Assembly (NCBI GenBank): GCA_009692615.1
Contig: SHYW01000035.1
Span: forward strand, 1-44,429
Length of the DNA: 44,429 bases
DNA from: Deltaproteobacteria bacterium
Lineage (GTDB): Bacteria; Desulfobacterota; Binatia; UBA9968
Reading direction: 5' to 3'
Shown here piece after piece: positions 25,729-35,528 of this stretch. Numbering within the stretch: position 1 is the stretch's first letter; each line of letters begins with the position of its first letter. The notes under the pieces are model-generated. The model was not told where the DNA came from and did no database searches. It saw only the letters and a list, made by a program, of their open reading frames with translations. The position numbers and the translations under genes are program-made.

Positions 25729-27465
25729 ATGCGCGCACATTGGCTCGGCGATTTGATGGTCCTCACGGGGTTGCTCGGCCTGTTCTTTTGTTTCGGCCTG
25801 GGTGGCCGCGCGCTATGGGCTCCCGACGAGGGACGCTACTCGGAAGTCGCTCGGGAAATGGTGGCCAGCGGCGATTACCTCACGCCGCGCCTCGGCGGCG
25901 TGCGCTTTTTTGAAAAACCGCCGCTCTTTTATTGGACCCAAAGCGTTGCCATAAAACTGTTCGGTTTGCGCGAGTGGGCGCTGCGCCTCGGGCCGGCGCT
26001 GTTCGCGCTGTTCGGCTGTCTCGCCGTTTACTATTGCGGCCGAACCTTATTCGGCCGGCGCAGCGGTGTCTGCGCCGTCATCGTGTTGGCAACTTCCTGT
26101 CTCTATTACGTCCTCAGCCGCACCGCCAACCTCGACATGGGGCTAACCGTATTGTTGACCGGCGCGTTGATTTCATTCTTGTTGGCGCTTCGCGAACCGG
26201 CGGCTTCGCGCCGCCGCTGGGTATGGTCGTTCTTCATTTGCTGCGCTTTGGCGGTATTGCAGAAGGGGTTGATCGGCATCGTTCTGCCGGGTCTGATAAT
26301 TATTTCTTGGCTGGCGATCTTTCGCGAGTGGAAGCTGCTCCGTTCTCTCCATCTTGGTTCTGGTGCGGCGATCTTCGCCGCGATCGTTTTGCCGTGGCAT
26401 ATTTGGGTGGCGGCACTGCATTCAGATTTTTTTGTTTTTTATTTCATCGGCGAACATTTCGAACGGTTTCTCTTTAAACACGAAGCGCTCAATCATCCCT
26501 GGTCCTACATCCCGGTGTTGCTGGTTGGTTTCTTTCCCTGGTCGCCGTTTCTCTACCAGGCGATCCGCCATAGTTTGTTTCGCTCCTCGCGGCCGCGCCA
26601 TGGTTATCGCGAGGCGCTGTTTCTCGCCCTGTGGGCCGGCTGGGTGTTTGTTTTCTTTTCGCTCTCAAGTTCGAAAACCATCGCCTACGTTTTACCGATG
26701 TTTCCGCCCTTGGCGATTCTCTTGGGACGTTACTTCGCGGCGGCGTTGGACCGTCCGGCGGTGGAGGGGCTGCGAGTCGGTTACGCCATGTTGCTGGCGG
26801 CGATTCTTTTGTTGGTCCCTTTGGCGGCGCATGGGCCGCAGCATTATTTCGAAAGATATTCCAATTGGCCCGATCTCGAAGTGCCCGCCGATGAATCGAC
26901 ATTGCCCTCCACCGCGTTGACGGTTTACGCCGACCTGCAAAAATCGCAGCCCTATGTGATCGCCGAGCTGGCGATCCTTTTGTCCGGTGTTTTACTGGCG
27001 ATTTATTTTGGCAAGCGCCGCCGCCCCGGTATGTCGTTTGCCGCTCTGGCGGCGACCTCGACCATGTTTTTGCTGGTGCTCAATCAGAGTTTGCCGGTGT
27101 TCGACCAGCGTCGATCGGTGAAGGATCTTGCCGCGGCGTTTCAGGCTTCGCTGAAGCCTGACGACGAGGTGGCAACCTATCACGCTTACTACCAAGACTT
27201 GCCGCTCTATTTGCAACGTCACATTACTCAAGTGGGCTGGGTCGAATCCTTCGAACTCGGGCAGGTTGATTTCAACCGCGCAACCAACGACGACAAGTCC
27301 TTTTGGCAGAAGTGGGATGGGCCGCGCCGGATGTTCGTGGTCACCGATCGAGCGACGTTCGATATACTTCGGCGCGAACAAGCGCGGGCGATTCACGTCG
27401 TCGCGGCCAACGATTACAGCGTGGTTTTTTCAAATCGCCTGGATCTGCCGGCGCTGGTCAATTGA
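25729..27465 (+). CDS. ArnT/PMT-type membrane glycosyltransferase (GT39), first copy
   Basis: A 578-residue integral membrane glycosyltransferase that should use a polyprenyl-phosphate sugar. The first transmembrane segment ends in the catalytic-loop motif APDEGRYSE with D33-E34, followed by FFEKPPLFYW. A second acidic site is in TANLDMG. About 12 hydrophobic segments follow, then a periplasmic C-terminal part from about 400. ArnT adds aminoarabinose to lipid A; the real sugar and acceptor here are unknown. It is four bases after the desaturase and 140 bases before the GT9 gene. Confidence 0.85.
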   Translation: MRAHWLGDLMVLTGLLGLFFCFGLGGRALWAPDEGRYSEVAREMVASGDYLTPRLGGVRFFEKPPLFYWTQSVAIKLFGLREWALRLGPALFALFGCLAVYYCGRTLFGRRSGVCAVIVLATSCLYYVLSRTANLDMGLTVLLTGALISFLLALREPAASRRRWVWSFFICCALAVLQKGLIGIVLPGLIIISWLAIFREWKLLRSLHLGSGAAIFAAIVLPWHIWVAALHSDFFVFYFIGEHFERFLFKHEALNHPWSYIPVLLVGFFPWSPFLYQAIRHSLFRSSRPRHGYREALFLALWAGWVFVFFSLSSSKTIAYVLPMFPPLAILLGRYFAAALDRPAVEGLRVGYAMLLAAILLLVPLAAHGPQHYFERYSNWPDLEVPADESTLPSTALTVYADLQKSQPYVIAELAILLSGVLLAIYFGKRRRPGMSFAALAATSTMFLLVLNQSLPVFDQRRSVKDLAAAFQASLKPDDEVATYHAYYQDLPLYLQRHITQVGWVESFELGQVDFNRATNDDKSFWQKWDGPRRMFVVTDRATFDILRREQARAIHVVAANDYSVVFSNRLDLPALVN

Positions 27466-27605
27466 GCTAGGCTCTCGCTATAATAATGATGCTTCGAGTC
27501 GATCTCCAACAGCGCTGCCGCGTTGCTTTACGTCGCGTCTACGGATATTTTATTTTCGAGTAGTGTTTTCGAGCAGCAACTTCAAACAGTCGCAAAGGGT
27601 GAGTC

Positions 27606-28784
27606 ATGCCGACGGCAGACAAGACGGGTAAAGCGATTCGCTACTGGTTGAACCGGAGAATTCGCGCCCTCGCCATGGGAGTGATGAAGCGGCTCACCCC
27701 CAATTCGATCGAGGAGCAGTTCGATTTGCGGCGCGAGAATATTCAGAGAATTCTTTTGGTGTGCAGCATTTTTCGCATGGGCGATCTGATTCTCGCGACG
27801 CCGGCGATCCTGCTCATGCGCAAGAATTTTCCCCATGCGAAAATCGACTTCGTTGGGCCGAGCGTGGTAAAAGTGTTGTTTCAAAAGTTACCCATCGATC
27901 ATCAATACGAGGTTTTCAAAAGTTTTCCCAAAGTGTGTTGGTCCTATATTGTCCTGCTAAAGCAAATCCGTGCGGCGAAATACGACTTAGCCGTTGATAT
28001 CTGCGGGTCCAGCGCGGCGCTGGGTGCCTTCATCATTGGGTTTTCCCAGGCGCGGCTCAGGGCGGGGGCGCGTGGCAAATGGGATTTTTGGTTCAACCTT
28101 CGGGTCGCGAAACCGGCCAGGCGGAGTCAATACGCCAATCGGCCGCAGCTGATCGCGGCGCTCGGCCTGGAAAGCGAGCTGGTGTTTCCCAAGGTGGCTC
28201 TGTCCGCCGAGGAAAAAGAAATCGCCAAACGGCGAGTCGCGACGCTGTTGGCGGCCAATGCGTGTGCGGCGATGGCGGCGCCGGCTGAAAGCAAGATTGT
28301 CGGGTTTTTTGTCGGTGGGCGAATAACCCGCGGGAAGCGCTGGGAGAAAGAAAGTTTTCTCGAGTTGATCCGTTGTCTGCTTGCCGACGGCACGCGGCTG
28401 ATGCTTTTCGTCGGCCCGGAAGAGCGCGAGTTGTTGCCGTACTTCAGCGCCGCGTTCAGCGCCCAGGCGGCGGTCGTATGCGAACCGAATGCCCGCGCGT
28501 TTGCCGGCATGATCGCCAATTGCGATCTTTTTATTGCGTGCGACAGCGGTCCGGTGCATCTAGCCTGCGCCCTCGGAATTCGCACGGTGGCGATTTTTCT
28601 TAGAAATAATTTCGCCCACTGGGGCCCGCCCGCCGAGTTGGCGCGGATTGTCTATCGCGACAAGGGGCCGACGGTGGATATGGTTTTGACGGCTTACCGC
28701 GAGGAGTTGGCTCTGCTTTCGCAGCGCGATCCGGCGGCGGGCGGCAGTGCCGTGAATGACGCCACGGCGGTGGCGCGCGCTTAA
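27606..28784 (+). CDS. Glycosyltransferase family 9 (heptosyltransferase-like)
   Basis: A 392-residue GT9 protein of the RfaF/WaaC type. The N-terminal Rossmann start is ILLVCSIFRMGDLILATPAI. The C-terminal domain has GGRITRGKRWEKESF and the donor-binding CDSGPVHLACALGIRTVAIF. Members transfer heptose to LPS core. A basic N-terminal extension of about 45 residues precedes the fold. The C-terminal 20 residues are alanine rich and variable. It sits between two GT39 genes, supporting assembly or decoration of an outer-membrane glycolipid. Confidence 0.85.
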   Translation: MPTADKTGKAIRYWLNRRIRALAMGVMKRLTPNSIEEQFDLRRENIQRILLVCSIFRMGDLILATPAILLMRKNFPHAKIDFVGPSVVKVLFQKLPIDHQYEVFKSFPKVCWSYIVLLKQIRAAKYDLAVDICGSSAALGAFIIGFSQARLRAGARGKWDFWFNLRVAKPARRSQYANRPQLIAALGLESELVFPKVALSAEEKEIAKRRVATLLAANACAAMAAPAESKIVGFFVGGRITRGKRWEKESFLELIRCLLADGTRLMLFVGPEERELLPYFSAAFSAQAAVVCEPNARAFAGMIANCDLFIACDSGPVHLACALGIRTVAIFLRNNFAHWGPPAELARIVYRDKGPTVDMVLTAYREELALLSQRDPAAGGSAVNDATAVARA

Positions 28785-28794
28785 GCGTCATCGG

Positions 28795-30516
28795 ATGGCA
28801 GAATTGGAAAAATTACTTTTTGCCGAGGCGACGCCGGCAAGCCGCCATCTTTTTTTGCTATTCCTGCTCTGTGCCGCGCTCTACTTTCCATACCTCGGCA
28901 ACCTGCCGTTTTTCGACAAAGGCGAGCCGCGCGAGGCGCTGGCGGTGCAAGACATAGTCCAGCGCGGCGAGTGGTTGTTTCCGCTCAAGCGCGCCACGGC
29001 GATTCCGTCCAAGCCGCCGTTGTTTCACTGGTCGGCGGCGCTGAGCGAAAAAATAACCGGGAATCTCAATGAAGCGACGATTCGTTTCCCCTCGGCGTTT
29101 TACGCCACGCTCGGTGTGCTGTTGGTTTATCTGCTCGGCCGCCGGCTGTTCGGCGGGCCGGTGGCTGCGCTCTCCGGTGCGATTCTCGCGACCACGCTGA
29201 TCTATCAAAACCAAGCGCTGAGCGCGCGGGTCGACATGACGCTGGGTTTTTTCGTCAGCGCCAGCTTGCTGCTTTTCTACGCGCTCTATCGCGACTTGCT
29301 GCGCCATCCGCTCTGGTATTTCGCGCTTTACGGTTTGGTCGGTTTGGGCACGCTGGCCAAAGGGCCGCTGGGTCTCTTGCTGCCGGCGTTGGTGATGGCA
29401 GTTTTTCTCTTGCTTAAAAGACGTTGGGATCTCATCGCCAAGTTCGCTTTTCATCCCGGCGTGGTGCTGACGTTAATTCTCGTCGTCGGTTGGTACGGTT
29501 TGGCGATCACCCGCGGCGGCGAGGGGTTCGTCAATCGTCAGCTGCTGGCGGAAAATCTCAATCGCTTTTTCGGCGGCTCTGGCCATAGCCACGGCGTCGG
29601 TTATTATCTGCCCTATCTTCTTAGTTTGGGCTTGCCGTGGAGTTTGTTCTTGCCGTTTTTGCTTTGGGATTGCTTTCGGCGCAGCTCGGTTCCAAACGAC
29701 GATCGATTGTTTCTAAAAGTCTGGCTGGCGGTGATGTTTATTTTCTTTTCACTCTCGGCGGGCAAGCGGCCGGTTTATCTTTTACCGCTGTATCCGGCGT
29801 TGGCGCTGTTGACTGGGTTATGGATTGACGATCATAACGAGGCGGCGGGCGCGCGCCGCTGGCTGTTTCGCGGCTTGGCGATGTTTGCCGGGCTAGTGGG
29901 TGCGATTCTACTCGCCATCGTTGCCGGCGCTTTGTGGAATCATGAGCCCAGCTGGTTCTTTTCACCCATCGCCAAACTGCTCAAGCCCAAGGATCGCGCC
30001 AATTTGGCCTTGATTCAGAACGCGCTGAATAGTCTGGGCGCGGCCTTCACCGTGGTTTTGTCGGTGACCATGGCTCTATGGTTTTGCTTGGGACGGAACT
30101 TGTGGTTTGGCCGGCTGCGCATGGCGGCGTGGATCATCGTGCTCAACGCCCTGCCGTTCATGTTCATCAGCCGCGGCGTGCTGTTGCCGGTGATCGCCGC
30201 GGACAAGAGTTATCGAGAATTCATGCACGAGGTCAATGGCCGCGTCGGTGCAAATGACAAGTTGATCATTTACGGCGAGTTCAACAGCGATCCGGTACTG
30301 TTTTATCGCGGTAGTTTCATCGACGTCGATGAGCGGCCCATTGCCGAGGTCGCATCAAAAATTGTTGCAGGCAAGGGTTTCGTCATCATGACCGAGCCGT
30401 CATGGAAAGAGCTGCAAAAGCTCAATACGAATCTGCCCGCGCCGCTTGTTCACAGCACCGGTAAAGGTCCCGAGGGCGACGCGCCATTGGTGCTGCTGCA
30501 AGCCGCGATCTTGTAA
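28795..30516 (+). CDS. ArnT/PMT-type membrane glycosyltransferase (GT39), second copy
   Basis: A 573-residue multi-spanning GT39 protein. The catalytic-loop motif is FDKGEPREA (40-48) and the next conserved segment is IPSKPPLFHW; a second acidic site lies in SARVDMT. About 11-12 hydrophobic segments follow and a soluble C-terminal domain of about 100 residues. ATG 28795 was chosen: it is ten bases after the GT9 stop. An upstream ATG at 28756 would overlap the GT9 gene and add a basic, non-conserved 13-residue tail. It is distinct from the 25729 copy (low overall similarity by eye), so the two are not recent duplicates. Confidence 0.85.
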   Translation: MAELEKLLFAEATPASRHLFLLFLLCAALYFPYLGNLPFFDKGEPREALAVQDIVQRGEWLFPLKRATAIPSKPPLFHWSAALSEKITGNLNEATIRFPSAFYATLGVLLVYLLGRRLFGGPVAALSGAILATTLIYQNQALSARVDMTLGFFVSASLLLFYALYRDLLRHPLWYFALYGLVGLGTLAKGPLGLLLPALVMAVFLLLKRRWDLIAKFAFHPGVVLTLILVVGWYGLAITRGGEGFVNRQLLAENLNRFFGGSGHSHGVGYYLPYLLSLGLPWSLFLPFLLWDCFRRSSVPNDDRLFLKVWLAVMFIFFSLSAGKRPVYLLPLYPALALLTGLWIDDHNEAAGARRWLFRGLAMFAGLVGAILLAIVAGALWNHEPSWFFSPIAKLLKPKDRANLALIQNALNSLGAAFTVVLSVTMALWFCLGRNLWFGRLRMAAWIIVLNALPFMFISRGVLLPVIAADKSYREFMHEVNGRVGANDKLIIYGEFNSDPVLFYRGSFIDVDERPIAEVASKIVAGKGFVIMTEPSWKELQKLNTNLPAPLVHSTGKGPEGDAPLVLLQAAIL

Positions 30517-30542
30517 TTTCGATTTGTAAAAGAAGAGCCGTA

Positions 30543-30618
30543 GGATGTGGTGAGTCCGCGAACCGCATCGCACGCCTGCGAATTGTCAACGATGCGGTTC
30601 CCTTTGGTCACCGCATCC
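30543..30618. repeat. Inverted repeat after the GT39 gene
   Basis: The left arm has GGATGTGGTGA and GAACCGCATCG (30543-30570). The right arm has CGATGCGGTTC (30590-30600) and TCACCGCATCC (30608-30618). It lies between the GT39 stop and the end of the minus-strand binding-protein gene. It may serve as a shared transcription end for the two convergent genes. Confidence 0.75.
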
Positions 30619-30636
30619 GACAAACTTTCGGAAGAC

Positions 30637-31637
30637 TCACCGCACGCTATTAAAGAAACCTTCCTTCTCTAATTCCCGCAGCGCGCGCAGATCGACGAAG
30701 TCTTCGAATTTCCAATTCTTGCCCTTGGCTTCTTTGCCCAGTTCGTCGAGCACGGTTTGAATCCCGCCTGGAGTCGGAAACGGCCGGCGGTCGAGCACCT
30801 GTACGCTGCTCAGGAGCGCGTAGTCGACGGTCTCGGCATCGTCGGTGCGCAGCGCGGCGCGGCGCGGATCGCTGCTTTGGCGATGGTCGGATCGCTTTGC
30901 AATGCGCGGATCGATTCCGACATGGCTTTGATCACGGCTTTGACGACGCGCAGATTACGGTCGGTGTAGCTGCCGAGCATGTGCACCGAGAGAAACGGAT
31001 ATTCGATCTTGGTCTCGGTGAGATCGGCGAGAATGTTGAAGCCGGCTTTTTTCGCTCTCGGCACGAAGTCGGCCGCCATGATCGTGCCGTCCACCGTGCC
31101 GCCCAGGATCGCCGCCATGCGCGCGGCGGAATTGCCGATTTGTAAAACCGTCACGTCTTTTTCCGGATCGAGTCCGCCGTCCTTGAGAGCGAGGTTAGTC
31201 TGAAAATGGGAGCCCGAACCGAAGCGGCTGACGGCGACCCGTTTGCCTTTGAGCTGTTTGATCGCGGTGATCGTCGGGCCGGCGATATAGACGTGGTTGA
31301 AACGGTTGGCGACCACGGCGTTCATGCGCAGATCGGCGCCGCGCAGTCTCGCCAACATCGCTTCCGAACCTTGGGACATGACCATGTCGAAGGTGCCGGC
31401 CATGAGCGCTTGGTTGAGCAGCGAGCCGCTGTTGACGTAGATCGCTTCCAAATCGATGCCGTGCTTGCGGAACAATCCCATGCGCTTGCCGATATCGAGC
31501 AAGTAAACGTTGATGCCGGTGCCGCTGTTGCCCAAGCGTACTTTATCGAGGGACTGCGCCGATGCCGATGGTGATATCAGGCTGAGCGACAACAGCAGTG
31601 CGAGAGTGAAGAGGAAATTGCGATGAAGATATTTCAC
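30637..31637 (-). pseudogene. NMT1/SsuA-type substrate-binding protein, frameshifted near the 3' end
   Basis: Periplasmic binding protein of the NMT1/THI5-like family, about 333 residues if repaired. It starts GTG 31637 with AGGAG upstream. The signal peptide ends SASAQS, then the family opening VRLGNSGTGINVYLL and the GSGSHFQTN motif. In frame, translation stops early near 30810. A one-base-lost (or two-base-gained) event in the repeated GCGCC tract near 30850-30865 joins it to a second frame that reads a typical C-terminus (DYALLSSVQVLD to FFNSVR) ending at TGA 30637-30639. No permease or ATPase is adjacent. It could be a true lesion or an error in a GC-rich repeat. Confidence 0.8.
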
Positions 31638-31786
31638 GGGCGCGGTCTCCTTTGCTGGGCTTTACGTGGCCGCATCGTAATGGTGCCGCGGGGTAATGGC
31701 AAGGAGAAACTTTGCCCCGGCACAGCCATTCGCTTGCGGCGATTAAGACGCGATGCTACATGATGCTTCGAGTCACAGGAGTCAAT

Positions 31787-32713
31787 TTGAATATTAATCG
31801 TCGCGCCGCGCTCAAGGCGGCAATTGGCTTGGGTGCGTCGCTCACGTTCCAACCTGAAAACTTGTTTGCCCAGGCGCAGTCATTAATTCGCAAACGAATT
31901 CCTAGCTCCGGCGAGAGCATTCCGATCGTCGGCATCGGCACGGCGCGCCGTTACGAGGAAATCAAAACCGACGCGGATAAAGCGCCGCTGCGCGAGACAA
32001 TCAAACAGTTTCAAGCGCTGGGCGGCACGGTGATCGACAGCTCGCCCTCTTACGGAACAGCTGAGGCCGTCGTCGGTGAATTGGTCGATGGCTTGAAAAT
32101 TCGCGGCTCGCTGTTTCTGGCCACCAAGGTGAGCCTGCGCAGGGGTGGCAGGGATGAAGGCAGCAAACAGATTGAAGAGTCGTTCAAGAGACTGCGTACC
32201 GACAAGATCGATCTGCTCGCCGTGCACAACTTGCTCGACACCGATACCCAGCTCAAAACGATTCGCGAGCTGAAGGCGGCCGGGCGTGTGCGCTACGTCG
32301 GCATTACGACCTCGTTCGATAATCAATACGGCGAGTTCGAACAGACGATGAAAAAAGAAACCCTCGACTTCATCCAAGTCGATTATGCTTTGGACAATCG
32401 CGACGCCGGCGATCGGATCATTCCTCTGGCCGCCGACCGCGGCATGGCGGTGATGATCAATTTGCCTTTTGGCCGCGGTCGGCTGTTCAACGCCGTGCAG
32501 GGTAAGAAGCTGCCGGAGTGGGCGAGCGAGTTCGATTGCACGTCATGGGCGCAATTCTTTCTAAAATATATCGTGTCTCACCCGGCGATTACCTGCGCCG
32601 TGCCGGGCATGGCGCGTCCGGAGTATGTTATCGACAATCTTGGCGCCGCCCGCGGCCGTCTACCGGACGCGGCGCTGCGCAAGCGCATGGAGCAGTTTAT
32701 CGATAACGTTTAG
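31787..32713 (+). CDS. Aldo/keto reductase with twin-arginine signal
   Basis: Aldo/keto reductase, about 308 residues. The catalytic tetrad is visible: D and Y in VIDSSPSYG, K in LATKVS and H in AVHNL. The start TTG 31787 was chosen because AGGAG lies five bases upstream and the product then begins with a Tat signal, NRRAALKAA followed by a hydrophobic IGLGASLTF and LFAQA. An earlier ATG at 31760 is possible. The enzyme therefore probably acts in the periplasm with a cofactor bound before export. It is divergent from the frameshifted binding protein, with about 150 bases between starts. Confidence 0.8.
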   Translation: MNINRRAALKAAIGLGASLTFQPENLFAQAQSLIRKRIPSSGESIPIVGIGTARRYEEIKTDADKAPLRETIKQFQALGGTVIDSSPSYGTAEAVVGELVDGLKIRGSLFLATKVSLRRGGRDEGSKQIEESFKRLRTDKIDLLAVHNLLDTDTQLKTIRELKAAGRVRYVGITTSFDNQYGEFEQTMKKETLDFIQVDYALDNRDAGDRIIPLAADRGMAVMINLPFGRGRLFNAVQGKKLPEWASEFDCTSWAQFFLKYIVSHPAITCAVPGMARPEYVIDNLGAARGRLPDAALRKRMEQFIDNV

Positions 32714-32745
32714 ATCGGTAAGGGGTGAAGGGTAAGGGGTTAGGC

Positions 32746-34077
32746 GTGGAGAGCGATTCAAATTCGCAAGCCGGACAGCCAGGGGGAGTGGTTCGTGGTT
32801 TGCTGCGCTACGCCATCGACGTGCGGCCGGCGGAGCTGCGCGCCGTCGGCTGGGCGTGGCTGTATATCATTTCGATTTTCGTATCCTACTATATTCTTCG
32901 GCCGATTCGCGACGAGATGGGCGTTGCCGGCGGGGTGGAAAATCTTCCTTGGCTTTTCACCGGCACGCTGTTGGGCATGATCTTGGTCAATGCGCCCTTC
33001 GCCGCCTTGGTGGCGAAGCTGCCGCGGCTTAAGTTCATCGCTTTCACTTACCGATTTTTTGCCGTCAATTTGTTGCTCTTCGTCGTGCTGTTGCACTTGG
33101 CTTCAAGCGGCCAGAGCATCTGGATCGGCCGGCTGTTTTTCATCTGGACGTCGATTTTCAACCTGTTCGTGGTCTCGGTGTTTTGGGCGCTGATGGTCGA
33201 TGTCTTCGACAGCGAACAGAGTAAGCGGCTGTTCGGCTTCATCGCCGCCGGCGCCACCGTCGGCGGTATCGTCGGTTCCAGCTTGACGGCGATCCTCGCC
33301 AAGCAGGTGCCGTCGACGGTGCTGTTACTGGCTTCCGCCATCTTGCTCGAAGTCGCGGTTTTCTGCGTCGGCCGTTTGTCGCGCTTGGCTTCTTCATTGA
33401 ACTTACGGCCGGCGGTGCAACGCGACGATAGTTTGATCGGCGGTTCGCCGCTGAGCGGCATCGCCCATACGCTCAAGTCGCCTTATCTGATCAACGTCAG
33501 CACTTTTCTTTTGCTGTTCGCCATCACCTCGACGTTTCTCTACTTCCAACAAGCCGAGATCGCCAAAAAATATTTCGCCGACCGCGGCGCGCGTACGGCA
33601 TTTTTCGCCAGCGTCGACCTGTGGGTCAATATTCTCACGCTGGGAGCGCAGCTGTTCGTCACCGGCCGGACATTGAAACGACTTGGCGTGGCATTGACGC
33701 TGGCGTTGTTGCCGCTGCTGAGTATTTTCGGTTTCGCGACCTTGGCCTGGGCGCCGACCATTGCCGCGCTGGTGGCCTTTCAAGTGATCCGCCGCGCCGG
33801 TAATTTCGCTTTCGCTCGGCCCGCCCGCGAAGTGCTGTTCACCGTGCTGCCGCGCGAGGATAAGTATAAAGCGAAAAGTTTTATCGACACCGTGGTGTAC
33901 CGCCTGGGCGATCAAGTGGGCGCCTGGTCCTACGCGGGTTTGGGCGCGCTTGGCTTGGCGATGACGGGAGTCTCGATCGTTGCCGTGCCGATTTCGATGT
34001 TGTGGTTGCTGAACAGCTTGTGGCTCGGACGCAAACAGCGCTCATTGGAACTGCCTCAGCGCGATCCTTTGCTTTAA
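32746..34077 (+). CDS. Nucleotide-exchanger-like membrane transporter (MFS/TLC type)
   Basis: About 443 residues with 12 hydrophobic segments. The opening YYILRPIRDEMGVAGG is the hallmark of the bacterial homologues of plastid/chlamydial ATP/ADP translocases (NTP/NDP exchange family) and related MFS proteins. In free-living bacteria their substrate is unknown, and a HEAT-repeat or regulatory part is absent here. The start GTG 32746 is preceded by AAGGGG six bases upstream; GTG 32725 is an alternative. Intact, with no frame lesion. Confidence 0.8.
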   Translation: MESDSNSQAGQPGGVVRGLLRYAIDVRPAELRAVGWAWLYIISIFVSYYILRPIRDEMGVAGGVENLPWLFTGTLLGMILVNAPFAALVAKLPRLKFIAFTYRFFAVNLLLFVVLLHLASSGQSIWIGRLFFIWTSIFNLFVVSVFWALMVDVFDSEQSKRLFGFIAAGATVGGIVGSSLTAILAKQVPSTVLLLASAILLEVAVFCVGRLSRLASSLNLRPAVQRDDSLIGGSPLSGIAHTLKSPYLINVSTFLLLFAITSTFLYFQQAEIAKKYFADRGARTAFFASVDLWVNILTLGAQLFVTGRTLKRLGVALTLALLPLLSIFGFATLAWAPTIAALVAFQVIRRAGNFAFARPAREVLFTVLPREDKYKAKSFIDTVVYRLGDQVGAWSYAGLGALGLAMTGVSIVAVPISMLWLLNSLWLGRKQRSLELPQRDPLL

Positions 34078-34217
34078 GAATTTCGCCTTCTTTTTGACGC
34101 GAATCTCAAACTTTCTCCGTGCCTTAGTGGAAGCGTTTCGGTGGCGCGTGTATGATCGAATTCTGGCTTTAGAACTTCGGGATCCGTCGTCGTCGTCGGC
34201 CACTTTGAACAATTGCT

Positions 34218-35528
34218 GTGAGCGCGCCTATTACTTCACCGGAAAAAGAATCATCGCCCGCCGCTGACGACGCGGAAGGAAACGAAGCCCTCGCTTGGCC
34301 GGTGGCGATGCTGGTTCGACTGCGCGCCTTCGAGACGCTGCGCTACCGGGAATATCGTTTGCTCTGGTACGGCCAGATTTTTGGCTCCATGGGCACCTGG
34401 ATGGATCCAGGTGACGCGCGGTTGGTTGATCTACGAGTTGACCAACTCGGCGTTGCAGCTAGGCATGGTGCGCGGCATTCAAGCGATCCCATTTTTATTG
34501 CTGTCGCCCATCGCCGGCAGCGCCGCGGACCGTTATCCGCGTAAGTTTCAGGTGGTGGCGGCGCAATTCGCCAGCGGCTTTTTATACGCGGTGACGGCGC
34601 TGTTGATCTTCACCAAGCTGATCGTGCCGTGGCATGTTTACGTCAGCGCGTTCTTAATGGCCTGCGTGCAAGTGTTTCTCCAACCGTCGCGTTCGGCGAT
34701 GATATCCGACGCCGTGCCGCGCAAGTATGTGACCAATGCCATCGGCTTGAACGCCATGGTCTTCAAGATGGCGCGCTGCACCGGCCCGGCGCTTTCCGGT
34801 CTGCTGATCTCGCTATTCGACACCGGAGTTTCCTACGCGGTGCAGGCGCTGTTCATGGTGCTCGCGACCATCTGGACCACGCAGCTGAGCGCGGCGCCGT
34901 CGGCGTCTTCTGCCGAACATGGCCATAAAGAATCCTTCGGCCAAAGCATCATCGAAGGCAGGAAGTTCAGCTGGCGCACGGCGGAAGTGCGCACCGGCAT
35001 CTTGATCGTCATCGTCGCCGCCTTGTTCATGGTCCCCAGCACGCTATTGCCGGTGTTCGCCCGCGATCTGCTGCGCGTCGGCGCGCGCGGCCAGGGATTA
35101 CTCCTTACCGCCATGGGCGTGGGCGCGCTGTGCAGTTCGATTGTGATTGCTTCGGTGGGCGATCGCATGCCGCGCGGCATCATGATGCTCGGCGGGGTGG
35201 CGATCTACGGCGTGCTGGTGGTGATTTTTTCGGCGTCGAGTTGGTTTCCCTTGTCGATGGCGCTGATGGCGATCATCGGTCTGTGCCACGTCAGCTCCAT
35301 GCGCTCGTGCAGACGGTGATTCAAACCTATTCGTCGCCGGAATTTCGCGGCCGGACCATCGCGATCTTTCACATGACGCAAGTCTTACTGCTGCTCGGCG
35401 GCATGGCGGTGGGCGCCTTATCGGCGCTCATCGGTGCGCCCTATGCGGCGTCGTCGATGAGCATCGTCGGCACGCTGTGCATGGTGGTGATCTTTTTCGC
35501 CGTGCCGCGGGCGCGCGATATTCGTTGA
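34218..35528 (+). pseudogene. MFS transporter with two opposite frameshifts
   Basis: An MFS exporter of the DHA3/enterobactin-exporter type, 12 hydrophobic segments if repaired (about 436 residues). The N-terminal frame (34218 to about 34407) reads MSAPITSPEKES to SMGTWMD, then breaks. One extra C at 34407-34408 explains it, since the next frame reads QVTRGWLIYELTNS without a gap. Near 35301 one G is missing (SSM, then ALVQTVIQTY in the first frame), and the gene continues to TGA at 35526-35528. The +1 and -1 events restore the phase. Without both, no full protein is made. Start GTG 34218 has no clear ribosome-binding site. Confidence 0.82.

Noticed and set aside
27479-27484. A TATAAT box upstream of the GT9 gene
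   Set aside because: No acceptable -35 hexamer at 16-18 bases.
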